From contig NZ_ASJD01000009.1 in assembly GCF_000691165.1 (NCBI RefSeq), positions 38,316 to 102,315 on the forward strand: DNA of 64,000 nucleotides. Direction: 5' to 3'. Within the stretch, counting starts at the first letter, position 1. Every line of letters begins with the position of its first letter. A program made the translations under genes and the position numbers. This DNA comes from Bacillus safensis FO-36b (GTDB taxonomy: Bacteria; Bacillota; Bacilli; Bacillales; Bacillaceae). Of this stretch, positions 18,282 to 26,994 are shown piece by piece. The notes under the pieces were generated by a model. That model saw nothing but the letters and a program-made list of their open reading frames with translations, ran no database searches and had not been told where the DNA came from.

Positions 18282-19907
18282 ATGGGAAACAACAATCAAT
18301 TACGTACATTGGCAAATGCCGAACAATTCATCTACCGATTAACATATACTGAAAAAATAAATAATGCAGAGCTTCCACATACAGAGCAGCAGCTATCAGA
18401 TACATTCTGCCTCCTCTTCAGCATAAGCGGCAGCGGTTTACTCACATTGAACGATCAAAAATGGCGATTGAAACATCTGACACTCTATACAATCATGCCT
18501 GGGGAAACATTTATGTTAAAAACAGAGCCTTATCAAAAACACGAGCTCTATCTGTTTCGCTTTCAGCTCTACACGCTGCAAAATCAAAACATAGGAGAAG
18601 TATCAACGGAACATGCCCGTTTCTTACTGAATAAATGGCAATTTATCGATATTAGCTCGATTGAACATATTCATTCTTTATTGTCCGATATGACAGAGGA
18701 ATGGCAAAGACCTGAATCCATTAGCTTTTTTAGAAGCCAAACTCTTTTTCAGCAGCTCATTATGCAGCTTTTCACACTGCATAAAGAAGATATTTGTGAC
18801 ACGGCACATGCCCTTTTCAAAACAAAACAATATATCGATCAACATTCCGAAGAACCCCTCAGCCTGACAAGTCTATCTCATATGGCTGGCATCAGCGCCA
18901 ATCATTACAGTGAGCTATTTAAAAAGCATTTTGATGTGAGTGTCACTGATTATATCACCAAGAAAAGGATGGCTAGAGCCAAACAATTAATGGCAAAAGG
19001 CAACGCAAAGCTCAAAGACATTGCACTGGAAATCGGCTATCAAGATCCGTATTACTTCAGCCGCATCTTTAAGAAAAAAACGGGCATGACCCCTTCAACT
19101 TATATGAAAAGCCGTCAGCGGAAAATTGCAGCCTATGGCCATTCCATACTCGGCCAGCTCACACCCATTCATATCATCCCATATGCTGCCCCTCTTCACC
19201 CTAAGTGGACAGCACATGATTTTGAGCATCATGCAGAAGAAATTCCGATTCACCTGAGTGCACATCGGATCAACGAGCACGCTGAAGCCAATTTACAGCT
19301 ATTAAAAGAAACAAAACCTGAGCTGATCATTGCCAATGATCATGTGACAGAGGAAGAAAAACAAGTGTTAAAAACCATCTGTCCTGTTCACTTTGTTCCA
19401 TTCACACAATTAGATTGGCGCACTCAATTCAAACAAACAGCTACGTTCCTAAATGAAGCGAACGAAGCAGAAGAATGGCTGATTCATTACGAGGAACTCG
19501 TCATTCAAGCGAAAAAGGCATGCCTTTTTGATCATCCACCAAAAACCGTCCTGCCTCTTCGTATCTTTCAAGATCAGCTCTATTTGTCTGTGAATCGCAC
19601 CATGTCAGAAGTAATTTTTCAAGATATTGGCCTTCTGCCAGCTTTTCAGAATGACGGCCAGCTAATAGAAAAGAAAATCAGCATTCGCTCTATACAACAG
19701 CTAGATCCAGACGCCATCTTCCTCTTCCTGCATAAGGAGCCAAAAACCATTGCTTTTTATCAAAAGTTAAAGCAGCAGGAGTCTTGGCAAAATCTCAAGG
19801 CTGTGACGCAGCAAGCCGTCTATCCACTTACGTCTGACCCTTGGCGTGAATACACAGCAGCCAGTCATCAACGAGTCATTCAGGACCTTTTATCTTTTTT
19901 TCCGTAA
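18282..19907 (+). CDS. btr: Btr-like AraC-family activator fused to a siderophore-binding domain
   Basis: 541 aa in three parts: an N-terminal cupin-like region (1-150), a double helix-turn-helix AraC domain (about 180-280; DYITKKRMARAKQLM, DIALEIGYQDPYYFSRIFKKKTGMTP), and a C-terminal half (about 290-541) related to periplasmic Fe-siderophore-binding proteins. B. subtilis Btr has this architecture; it senses bacillibactin or enterobactin in the cytoplasm and activates feuABC-ybbA. Here the likely target is the binding-protein gene 98 bases downstream, whose promoter has a poor -35. A Fur box controls it too. No membrane segment is present, as expected for an intracellular sensor. Confidence 0.88.
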   Translation: MGNNNQLRTLANAEQFIYRLTYTEKINNAELPHTEQQLSDTFCLLFSISGSGLLTLNDQKWRLKHLTLYTIMPGETFMLKTEPYQKHELYLFRFQLYTLQNQNIGEVSTEHARFLLNKWQFIDISSIEHIHSLLSDMTEEWQRPESISFFRSQTLFQQLIMQLFTLHKEDICDTAHALFKTKQYIDQHSEEPLSLTSLSHMAGISANHYSELFKKHFDVSVTDYITKKRMARAKQLMAKGNAKLKDIALEIGYQDPYYFSRIFKKKTGMTPSTYMKSRQRKIAAYGHSILGQLTPIHIIPYAAPLHPKWTAHDFEHHAEEIPIHLSAHRINEHAEANLQLLKETKPELIIANDHVTEEEKQVLKTICPVHFVPFTQLDWRTQFKQTATFLNEANEAEEWLIHYEELVIQAKKACLFDHPPKTVLPLRIFQDQLYLSVNRTMSEVIFQDIGLLPAFQNDGQLIEKKISIRSIQQLDPDAIFLFLHKEPKTIAFYQKLKQQESWQNLKAVTQQAVYPLTSDPWREYTAASHQRVIQDLLSFFP

Positions 19908-19960
19908 AAAGTCCATCATTTGACAGATCATTGTCTATGGATAAAAGGACAAAAGACTAC

Positions 19961-19988
19961 TACAATCTTTAATTGAGAACAATTATCA
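19961..19988 (+). promoter_or_regulatory. Fur box and -10 of the binding-protein gene
   Basis: TACAAT (19961-19966) followed by the 7-1-7 Fur box TGAGAACAATTATCA (19974-19988), just before the ribosome-binding site. The bases 17 upstream of the -10 do not resemble a -35, as expected for an activator-dependent promoter (Btr). Confidence 0.8.
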
Positions 19989-20005
19989 GTTAAAGGAGAA
20001 AACAA

Positions 20006-20971
20006 ATGAAAAAATGGTTCGCATTGCTTATCCTTTGTATCATGACGATCACCGCAGCAGCCTGTGGTGCTGCAGAAAATAAACCTGCTTCAAACACGAC
20101 CAAAAGCAAGTCAGCTGAAACAGCAGAAACAAATATCAACTACTTAGATCAAACGTACAAACTCAAAACACCAGTGAAACGAATTGTCATTGCTGGAAGC
20201 CTTGAATCAATGGAAGATGCAAAATTACTTGGTATCGAGCCTATTGGTGCTTCTACTGTAGGCGGCACATTCCCTGAATTATTTAAAGACATTACAGCGA
20301 AAACAGAAGGTATCGGTGAAAAAACAGAACCGAACCTGGAAAAAATCCTAAAACTAAAACCAGATGTCATACTCGGATCAACCAAGTTCCCGCCTGCAAC
20401 AATTAAAAAATTGGATAAAGTCCAAACGACGATCCCAGTATCCCATGTCTCTTCTGACTGGGAAAGCAATCTATTATTACTCGGTGAACTGACTGGAAAA
20501 AGTAAAGAAGCGAAAAACATCATTTCTGATTATCAGAAAGATCTCAAACAAGCGAAAGAAACCCTGAAAGACAAAAGCAGCAACAAAACAGCTGTCATTT
20601 TGCGCATTAGACAGGGCGACCTGTACGTTTACCCTGAAGACGTATACTTCAACTCTACCTTATATGGGGACTTAGGATTTACAGCACCAAGTGATATCAA
20701 AAAAGCCAAAGCACAAGCATTGATTTCATTGGAGCGCCTAGGCGAACTCAATCCTGACTATATTTTTGTTCAGTTCTCTAAAGAGGAAAACTCCTCGAAT
20801 CCAAATGCATTGAAGGACTTAGAGAAAAATAAAATTTGGACAAGCCTAAAAGCTGTGAAAAATGGGCACATCAATGAAAATGCCGTTGATCCTATGCTTC
20901 AAGGAGGAACAGCACTAAGCAAAACAACCTTCCTTGATAAGGCTGTCAAATGGTTAGATCAAAACAACTAA
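20006..20971 (+). CDS. feuA: Catechol siderophore-binding lipoprotein (FeuA-like)
   Basis: 321 aa. Lipoprotein signal with Cys near residue 20 (ITAAAC) after a KK-hydrophobic start, then a Ser/Thr/Asn-rich linker and a class III binding-protein fold (RIVIAGSLESMEDAKLLGIEPIGAS, LKPDVILGS, LNPDYIFVQFS). It should bind ferri-bacillibactin outside the membrane and hand it to FeuBC. In B. subtilis feuA is followed by the permease genes feuB and feuC, then ybbA. Here a terminator and an esterase follow directly, so the permease and ATPase must be supplied elsewhere. Substrate is inferred from the neighbours. Confidence 0.85.
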   Translation: MKKWFALLILCIMTITAAACGAAENKPASNTTKSKSAETAETNINYLDQTYKLKTPVKRIVIAGSLESMEDAKLLGIEPIGASTVGGTFPELFKDITAKTEGIGEKTEPNLEKILKLKPDVILGSTKFPPATIKKLDKVQTTIPVSHVSSDWESNLLLLGELTGKSKEAKNIISDYQKDLKQAKETLKDKSSNKTAVILRIRQGDLYVYPEDVYFNSTLYGDLGFTAPSDIKKAKAQALISLERLGELNPDYIFVQFSKEENSSNPNALKDLEKNKIWTSLKAVKNGHINENAVDPMLQGGTALSKTTFLDKAVKWLDQNN

Positions 20972-20993
20972 ACAGATGCGTGATCAGATTTTT

Positions 20994-21031
20994 GACAAAG
21001 GGCTAAATTGTTTAGCCCTTTGTCTTCTTTT
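20994..21031 (+). terminator. Terminator between feuA-like gene and esterase
   Basis: GACAAAGGGCTAAA, loop TTG, TTTAGCCCTTTGTC, then TTCTTTT: a perfect 14-bp stem 22 bases after the feuA-like stop. It should end most transcripts. The esterase then depends on read-through or a promoter that I do not see in the 35 remaining bases. Confidence 0.88.
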
Positions 21032-21065
21032 CAACGCAGTTGAAAACCTTTAGGAGAGGATACAC

Positions 21066-21800
21066 ATGAACGGAACGTTTCTATATGATGAGTTTAATGG
21101 GCGTCAGCTTGATATTTACCTCCCACAGGACACCTCTATTGATGTTCCAGCTGTCTTTGTACAAGATGGCTCTTCTTTGTTTAGAACACACCTGCTAGAG
21201 ATCGAAAGAATGATCGAAACCAAAACCATCTCACCAATCATCATTGTCGGCATACACCCATTCAATCGACTTGACGAATATACACCATGGAAGGCGTCAT
21301 CACTGCGATCTGGGTTTCCTGACTTTAAAGGTGAGGCACAGACGTATGTGTCATTTTTAGCGAATGACTTACTCCCATATATCAAAAGAGAATATCCAGT
21401 TCAAGAGACCTGTCATGAACATAGCCACGTAGGTGCTTCATTAGGCGGGCTGTTTGCTATTTATACTTTATTCATGCACCCTGATCTTTTTAAAAACATC
21501 GCATCGATCTCCGGGTCATTTTGGTATCAAGATTTTCTACCGTTTGCTAAACAACAAAGCATTCAGTGTGTGGATCACTTTATTTATTTGTCTGTAGGCA
21601 GTGAAGAAGGGAAAGGCAAAACATCTGCTCAACAGCACATGCCTTTATTCAACAAACAACTACATGACCTTTTATTACAGAAAGGGATGCAAGAAAGGCA
21701 GCTGCAATATCACATCGAACAAGGGGAGGGCCATCATCTGAAACAATTTCAAAAAAATTTCTTATCGGCCCTAAAGTGGTTTTATCAAAGAGAACGCTAA
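21066..21800 (+). CDS. Trilactone-type siderophore esterase (YbbA-like)
   Basis: 244 aa alpha/beta hydrolase of the same group as BesA: PAVFVQDGSSLF, the nucleophile elbow GASLGG (near residue 123), a GSEEGKG acidic turn and a late GEGHH histidine. No signal peptide, so cytoplasmic. Context (FeuA-like gene, Btr) matches ybbA of B. subtilis, whose product hydrolyses catecholate trilactones. It is shorter than BesA and divergent from it; the two may differ in preference for bacillibactin versus enterobactin. Ribosome-binding site AGGAGAGG. Confidence 0.8.
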   Translation: MNGTFLYDEFNGRQLDIYLPQDTSIDVPAVFVQDGSSLFRTHLLEIERMIETKTISPIIIVGIHPFNRLDEYTPWKASSLRSGFPDFKGEAQTYVSFLANDLLPYIKREYPVQETCHEHSHVGASLGGLFAIYTLFMHPDLFKNIASISGSFWYQDFLPFAKQQSIQCVDHFIYLSVGSEEGKGKTSAQQHMPLFNKQLHDLLLQKGMQERQLQYHIEQGEGHHLKQFQKNFLSALKWFYQRER

Positions 21801-21872
21801 TTTTTTATCAGCATGGCACAAAGCCGATATGATATATTGGAACGTATAGATTGAAAGAGGAGGGATTTGCGC

Positions 21873-22019
21873 ATGAGACCTTTACAAATCTCAGCCGATA
21901 CCGCACAAAAGCTTGCTGCATCACTCAATGTACCGTTAGAACAAATCATGCATATGCCGCAGCATATCTTATTAGCTAAATTAGCGGAGCTTGAACAGAA
22001 GAAAGATCGTTCTTCTTAA
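21873..22019 (+). CDS. yycC: YycC family protein, 48 aa
   Basis: A 48-codon frame (MRPLQISADTAQKL, QIMHMPQHILLAKLAELE) with the strong ribosome-binding site GAGGAGGG. The MHMPQHIL block is the hallmark of YycC as I recall it. Function unknown. It is 22 bases from yycB, as in B. subtilis, so the pair is probably co-transcribed. It marks the right-hand return to the conserved gene order after the bacillibactin locus. Confidence 0.85.
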   Translation: MRPLQISADTAQKLAASLNVPLEQIMHMPQHILLAKLAELEQKKDRSS

Positions 22020-22041
22020 AGAAATAAAGGAGTTTACATTC

Positions 22042-23256
22042 ATGGAACAACAACTAGAAAAATCAACATTACATCCTCGCAGTACAGGACAAACCATCCT
22101 GCTGATTGCTGGGATTTTGCTCATTGCATTTAATCTTCGGCCTGCCATTACATCCGTTGGCCCTGTTATCGGCGCGATTCGTTCCGATTTACAGCTTTCA
22201 AATGGACTGGCGGGTTTTCTCACGACATTACCACTGCTCTCATTCGCATTGCTTTCTCCAATTGCACCTAAAATCGGAAAACGACTTGGCAATGAACGAA
22301 CCCTCTGGCTTGGACTTGCCGTCCTTCTCTTTGGGATTGTGATTCGCTCGTTTGGCTCCATCACCTTCTTAATGATTGGAACAGCGCTGGTCGGCGTTGG
22401 AATTGCGATTTGTAATGTGCTCTTACCGGGGCTTGTGAAGCATAAATTTCCTGCACATGCAGGCTTGATGACAAGTGTATATACAACTTCAATGTCCGTC
22501 TTCGCTGCACTTGCATCAGGTGTCAGTGTTCCGCTCAGTCATACGATGCCTGGCGGCTGGAATACATCATTCCTTGTATGGGCTGGACTTGCCCTTCTCG
22601 CCATGATGGTTTGGGCGCCGCAGCTTCTTCATCAGAATACAGCGGCCGTCAAAAGTATTTCTCTTACAGAGCAGCCAATATGGCGTTCACGTGTTGCATG
22701 GCAGGTAACCTTTTTTATGGGGTTGCAGTCATTCCTTTTCTATAGCAGCATCGCATGGTTTCCTGATATCTTAACATCCCATGGAATGAACCTGTCGACA
22801 GCTGGCTGGATGCTGTCCATTATGCAGTTTGTTGGGCTGCCATCCACCTTCTTAACACCCGTTTTTGCAGAAAAATTAAAAACGCAAAGACCGCTTGTCG
22901 CCGGCCTTGTCCTTGTGTATTTACTCGGCATGATTGGACTTCTTCTCGGAGGATCGACGCCTATCCTTGTCATCTCTGTTCTATTGATCGGCATTGGACA
23001 AGGGGCCAGTATCAGTCTTGCCCTCACATTTATCGGTTTACGTACAACCAATATGGAACAAGCAGCTGCCCTCTCTGGAATGGCGCAGTCTCTCGGTTAT
23101 TTATTAGCTGCTGTTGGGCCGTTCATGATTGGTATCCTTTTTGATTCCACACATACATGGACACCAGCGATTATCATCTTTATCATCATCCTATTTTTCA
23201 TGTTTTTATCCGGTATGCGTGCTGGACGCAGTGTCTATATTTCAGATCCTTCATAA
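22042..23256 (+). CDS. yycB: MFS transporter, CynX/NimT family
   Basis: 404 aa from ATG 22042 behind AAAGGAG; the frame continues upstream over the end of yycC, but without a ribosome-binding site. About 12 membrane helices, with the motif NLRPAITSVGPVIG early, as in CynX-type permeases. The family includes cyanate and nitroimidazole transporters; the real substrate here is unknown. Its neighbourhood with yycC is ancestral, so I do not infer a role in siderophore export. Confidence 0.85.
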   Translation: MEQQLEKSTLHPRSTGQTILLIAGILLIAFNLRPAITSVGPVIGAIRSDLQLSNGLAGFLTTLPLLSFALLSPIAPKIGKRLGNERTLWLGLAVLLFGIVIRSFGSITFLMIGTALVGVGIAICNVLLPGLVKHKFPAHAGLMTSVYTTSMSVFAALASGVSVPLSHTMPGGWNTSFLVWAGLALLAMMVWAPQLLHQNTAAVKSISLTEQPIWRSRVAWQVTFFMGLQSFLFYSSIAWFPDILTSHGMNLSTAGWMLSIMQFVGLPSTFLTPVFAEKLKTQRPLVAGLVLVYLLGMIGLLLGGSTPILVISVLLIGIGQGASISLALTFIGLRTTNMEQAAALSGMAQSLGYLLAAVGPFMIGILFDSTHTWTPAIIIFIIILFFMFLSGMRAGRSVYISDPS

Positions 23257-23258
23257 AA

Positions 23259-23292
23259 AAAGAACCCGCCTCCTCGTGAGACGGGTTCTTTT
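23259..23292. terminator. Bidirectional terminator between yycB and rplI
   Basis: AGAACCCGCCTC, a short loop, then GAGACGGGTTCT, with A run before and T run after. It lies between the converging ends of yycB and rplI and can serve both. Confidence 0.88.
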
Positions 23293-23296
23293 CTAC

Positions 23297-23746
23297 TTAT
23301 GCCTGCTCTGTCACATGTACCTTTAACGTTGCTTGTACCTCTGGATGAAGCTTCACCGGTACATTTGTGTAACCTAATGCACGGATGGCGTCATTCAGCT
23401 CGATTTTACGCTTATCGAGTTTAATTTGATGATCTTTTTGCAATTTATCAGCGATTTGTTTGCTTGTAATCGAGCCAAACAAACGGCCGCCTTCACCTGA
23501 TTTTGCAGTGAGTTCCACTGTTAACGCCTCAAGTGTTTCTTTTAATTGTTTTGCTTGTTCAAGCTCTTGGATGGCATTCTTTTTCTCTTTGTTTTTCTGC
23601 CCTTCCAATGCGCTTAGGTTCGTTGGAGTTGCTTCAACAGCTAACCCTTGTTTGATGAGAAAGTTGTGCGCGTATCCGTCAGCTACATTCTTGACTTCGC
23701 CTTTTTTTCCTTTGCCTTTTACGTCTTTTAGAAAGATGACTTTCAT
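23297..23746 (-). CDS. rplI: 50S ribosomal protein L9
   Basis: 149 aa starting [31 protein letters not shown], the universal L9 N-terminal rRNA-binding domain, then the long connecting helix and C-terminal domain. The ATG overlaps the gdpP stop (ATGA), indicating translational coupling. In B. subtilis the same gdpP-rplI pair occurs. Confidence 0.97.
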   Translation of the reverse strand: MKVIFLKDVKGKGKKGEVKNVADGYAHNFLIKQGLAVEATPTNLSALEGQKNKEKKNAIQELEQAKQLKETLEALTVELTAKSGEGGRLFGSITSKQIADKLQKDHQIKLDKRKIELNDAIRALGYTNVPVKLHPEVQATLKVHVTEQA

Positions 23747-25722
23747 CTTTGAACCCCTCCTTCGAAATATTCGTCAATGGCAGCCTTTAATTTCCCTACC
23801 GCTTCTTCAATGGTTATACCATAAATCTGGGTAGCAGCGTTAGTCAAATGACCGCCGCCGTCTAATGCTTCCATAATAATTTGAACGTTGATATCCCCTA
23901 ATGATCTAGCACTAATACATACTGTGTCGTCATCTCGTCTAGCGACAGCAAATGACGCTTCTACCTCACTCATTGACAACAGGGAATCCGCTGTCTGGGC
24001 AATCGTAATTTGATCATAATACTCCGACCTGTCAGATGGCAATGAAGCAATGGCCACCTGATTTTGATACAGTTCTGTATGCTGAATGAGTTTTGCTCGT
24101 TTGATGTAATGATCGACGGTTTCTTTTAAGAACTTTTGCACAAGGACAGGATCTGCTCCCTTTGCACGAAGGTAGGATGCTGCATCGAACGTTCTTGACC
24201 CCGTTCTCAGGGAGAAACTCTTCGTATCAACGATGATCCCAGCCAGAAGCGCAGTCGCCTCAATCATGTTAATCCGTAATTTCTTCGGCTGATATTCTAA
24301 AAGCTCTGTCACAAGCTCTGCTGTAGATGAAGCATACGGCTCCATATAAACAAGTAAAGGATCACGGATAAATTCCTCGCCGCGTCTATGATGGTCAATG
24401 ACCACGACATTTTCAATCTTATTCAGCAGCCGTTCTTCCATAACGAGAGACGGTTTATGTGTATCCACGACGACAAGCAATGTGTCATCCTTTGCAAGCT
24501 CCATTGCTTCCTCTGGGGTGATAAAACGTGACCAAAGCTCTTCATAATTTTTAATTTCACTAATTAAGCGTTGAACACTGTCGCCAATCTGATTGGCATC
24601 AATGACAATATAGCCTTCTTTTCCATTGGCCTGGGCGACCTTTAAAATCCCAATGGATGCACCGATCGAGTCCATGTCGGGGAACTTATGCCCCATGATC
24701 ATGACATTACCGCTTTCAGATACAATTTCTTTTAAAGCATGAGAAATGACCCGTGCGCGTACGCGTGTCCGTTTCTCCATTGGATTCGTTTTTCCACCGT
24801 AGAATTTCACTTTTCCATTCGGCTGTTTAATGGCGACCTGATCCCCGCCTCGTCCGAGGGCAAGGTCAAGACTCGACTGGGCAAGTGCTCCAAGCTCTTT
24901 CAAGGAAGGAACGGACGCACCGATCCCGATACTCAGAGTAAGCGTCGCACTATGTGCCCCTGTTTTCTCACGGACCTCGTCTAAAATGGAGAATTTTGAC
25001 GCTTCAAGCTCAGCTAAAATGCTCTCATTTAGAACCGCCATAAATCGTTCAGACGAAATTCTCTTCAGGAAAATACCGTATTCTTGTGCCCAATTGTTGA
25101 GCAAAGACGTCACTTCACTATTAATCGCGCTGCGAACTTGATCATCAAGGCCCTGCGTGACATCGTCGTAGTTGTCTAAAAAGATATAAGATAACACCGT
25201 TCGTTCATTTTCGTACTGTCGTTCAATCTGCACTTGTTCCGTGACATCAAAGAAATATAAAAGGCGCTCTGACCGTTTAATAATGACTTTGAATTTCCGG
25301 TCATTCAGCGTCACATTTTCGGTCTCGACCTCTTGTTTAATAAGAGGCACAATAGACTCGAATGTATCGTACAAGGATCTGCCGACAAGTGTGCTTTCAT
25401 GAAAGCACGAAGCGAGAAACGGATTGGTCCATTCGATATAATACTGGTCATTAAACAGCATAATACCAATTGGCATCTCCATTAATGCTTCTTCTCCAAC
25501 CTTTTTGACTCGATAGGATAATGTTGAAATATATGAATCAATCTCATTCTGCACTTGCGTATCTGCCCACTTTAAGAAGTAGAGCACACCTGCAAGGACG
25601 ATAAGACCAACTGCTCCTATGATCCAATTGAAATAAAGGTTGAGGAGGACTGTGACCACCGCAAGAACAATTAACGCGAAGATCGGATACTTGATGACAG
25701 GTTTTCTATAGAAGCTTGGCAC
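23743..25722 (-). CDS. gdpP: Cyclic-di-AMP phosphodiesterase
   Basis: Membrane-bound enzyme that hydrolyses c-di-AMP to pApA and so affects potassium and osmolyte homeostasis and [10 protein letters not shown] tolerance. Two N-terminal membrane helices (about 10-55), a degenerate PAS domain, a degenerate GGDEF domain, then DHH/DHHA1 ([35 protein letters not shown]). I choose GTG 25722: it gives 659 aa, the B. subtilis length, begins VPSFY, and has GAGGAG at good spacing. An in-frame TTG at 25731 abuts the ribosome-binding site. Confidence 0.95.
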   Translation of the reverse strand: MPSFYRKPVIKYPIFALIVLAVVTVLLNLYFNWIIGAVGLIVLAGVLYFLKWADTQVQNEIDSYISTLSYRVKKVGEEALMEMPIGIMLFNDQYYIEWTNPFLASCFHESTLVGRSLYDTFESIVPLIKQEVETENVTLNDRKFKVIIKRSERLLYFFDVTEQVQIERQYENERTVLSYIFLDNYDDVTQGLDDQVRSAINSEVTSLLNNWAQEYGIFLKRISSERFMAVLNESILAELEASKFSILDEVREKTGAHSATLTLSIGIGASVPSLKELGALAQSSLDLALGRGGDQVAIKQPNGKVKFYGGKTNPMEKRTRVRARVISHALKEIVSESGNVMIMGHKFPDMDSIGASIGILKVAQANGKEGYIVIDANQIGDSVQRLISEIKNYEELWSRFITPEEAMELAKDDTLLVVVDTHKPSLVMEERLLNKIENVVVIDHHRRGEEFIRDPLLVYMEPYASSTAELVTELLEYQPKKLRINMIEATALLAGIIVDTKSFSLRTGSRTFDAASYLRAKGADPVLVQKFLKETVDHYIKRAKLIQHTELYQNQVAIASLPSDRSEYYDQITIAQTADSLLSMSEVEASFAVARRDDDTVCISARSLGDINVQIIMEALDGGGHLTNAATQIYGITIEEAVGKLKAAIDEYFEGGVQR

Positions 25723-25752
25723 TGATATCAACTCCTCAACATTCAGAGTGAA

Positions 25753-26691
25753 TTATTTGTTTTTTACTTTTTCTCTTAAATCAAAGCCTATGTCAGCAAT
25801 CCCTATAATTCGCACAATCACACCGATTGGCGGAAAGAAAACCGTTAACACGACAGCGAAAATGGGTACCGCTTTTGAGATGTTTTTTTCGTGGCAATAA
25901 TAGAAGAGAAAAGAAAATCCCTGAATAAGCACCAGTATAAATAAAATTTGAAACGCACTCGTTTGAACGAGCCATAAAAAGCTGCCTTTTTCCGTCTGAA
26001 TCAGCATCAAAAGCAATGTGAGTAAATAATACCATACCATGCTTTTTGGCAGTCGCATATCCTTAAATTTCTTCAAGGACGGCATGTCTGAAACAAACCG
26101 TTTGAGCAAAGGCCGCACGAACCAGTGATTCACAAAAGCCATCAGCGTCACCAAAATCAATAACGCTACAGGTAAAGCACTTAATGCCGTATCCTGCATC
26201 TCTTTAAACTGTTTGAGCTGTTTAGCTATGTCCTTTTCAGAAGCCCCGGATTGCTTTAAAACACTCTCTACCATCGGCATCATTTGCTCAATCGACTCTT
26301 TCGCAATATTCATAATATCGATTTGAAAGAGCTGAACACTGACAACAAAGGAGATGAGAATACTGAATAAATAAAGCAGCGCACCTGTAATGATGGCATT
26401 CCCAGGCTGCCTTCTGCTGTAGAAAACACCCATGCCTAATCCGACGGCAATTAAGATAGGTGCACTCATGAGTCCAGCCATAGACCCAATTAAAAAGCTG
26501 ATCACTATGCCAATAGCGCCAGCAGCAATTCCTTTTTTCAAGCCGTGTCTGATTGTATAGAGGATGATCGGAATCGGAGCAGCTAGAAAGAAAATAATAG
26601 ATAAAAGCGGCACATACAAATAAAACAGCATCATGACCGCAAAAATACTCATCATGATTGCGCCCTCTACTAACGCTTTTGTTTGTTTCAC
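25753..26691 (-). CDS. yybS: DUF2232 multi-pass membrane protein YybS
   Basis: 312 aa from GTG 26691 (reads VKQTKALVEGA), preceded by AGAGGTG; an in-frame TTG at 26709 is less likely. About eight hydrophobic helices, the YybS/DUF2232 look (AIMMSIFAVMMLFYLYVPLL; PPIGVIVRIIGIADIGFD). Resembles ECF-type S components in fold class, but no ligand is known. First gene of yybS-gdpP-rplI; 30 bases separate it from gdpP. Confidence 0.88.
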   Translation of the reverse strand: MKQTKALVEGAIMMSIFAVMMLFYLYVPLLSIIFFLAAPIPIILYTIRHGLKKGIAAGAIGIVISFLIGSMAGLMSAPILIAVGLGMGVFYSRRQPGNAIITGALLYLFSILISFVVSVQLFQIDIMNIAKESIEQMMPMVESVLKQSGASEKDIAKQLKQFKEMQDTALSALPVALLILVTLMAFVNHWFVRPLLKRFVSDMPSLKKFKDMRLPKSMVWYYLLTLLLMLIQTEKGSFLWLVQTSAFQILFILVLIQGFSFLFYYCHEKNISKAVPIFAVVLTVFFPPIGVIVRIIGIADIGFDLREKVKNK

Positions 26692-26994
26692 ACCTTCACC
26701 TCTATCCAATCCTTTTGTCTATATCTTGCTCAATGTGTACTTCTATGTATACGTATGATGTCAGCTCCATCATGTCTTGCCCCAACCTTTATTTTACCAT
26801 AGCGGTAAATCTCAAGTAAAATGCAGGCTGTCCTGGGAGCGTTTCACGTGGAACACCGATATGGAACCGCACATGCAAGTTTTCAAACAGCATGTTACAA
26901 TTTTTTAGATTATTCTTAGCTATAAACCCTGAATTCAAGGTCAAAAGCTGTTAGAATAGAAACATCATCAATAAATGTAAGAAGGAGAATTCAC
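26692..26994. other. Divergent intergenic region yybS/ppaC
   Basis: About 300 bases. It holds a near-consensus parS (26840-26855) and a 6-5-6 inverted repeat TTTACC-ATAGC-GGTAAA (26793-26809), which could be an operator for yybS. Nothing codes here; B. subtilis has cotF nearby, and I see no trace of it. Confidence 0.55.
26840..26855. promoter_or_regulatory. Candidate parS site
   Basis: CGTTTCACGTGGAACA; on the reverse strand TGTTCCACGTGAAACG, which fits the Bacillus parS consensus TGTTNCACGTGAAACA except for the last base. It lies about 27 kb from oriC, well inside the origin domain where Spo0J sites cluster. Compare the exact site inside spo0J at 43824. Confidence 0.75.

Noticed and set aside
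22042..23256. YycB as a bacillibactin exporter
   Set aside because: It is next to the siderophore locus but also keeps its ancestral place after yycC; it is CynX/NimT-like, not like the known exporter family.
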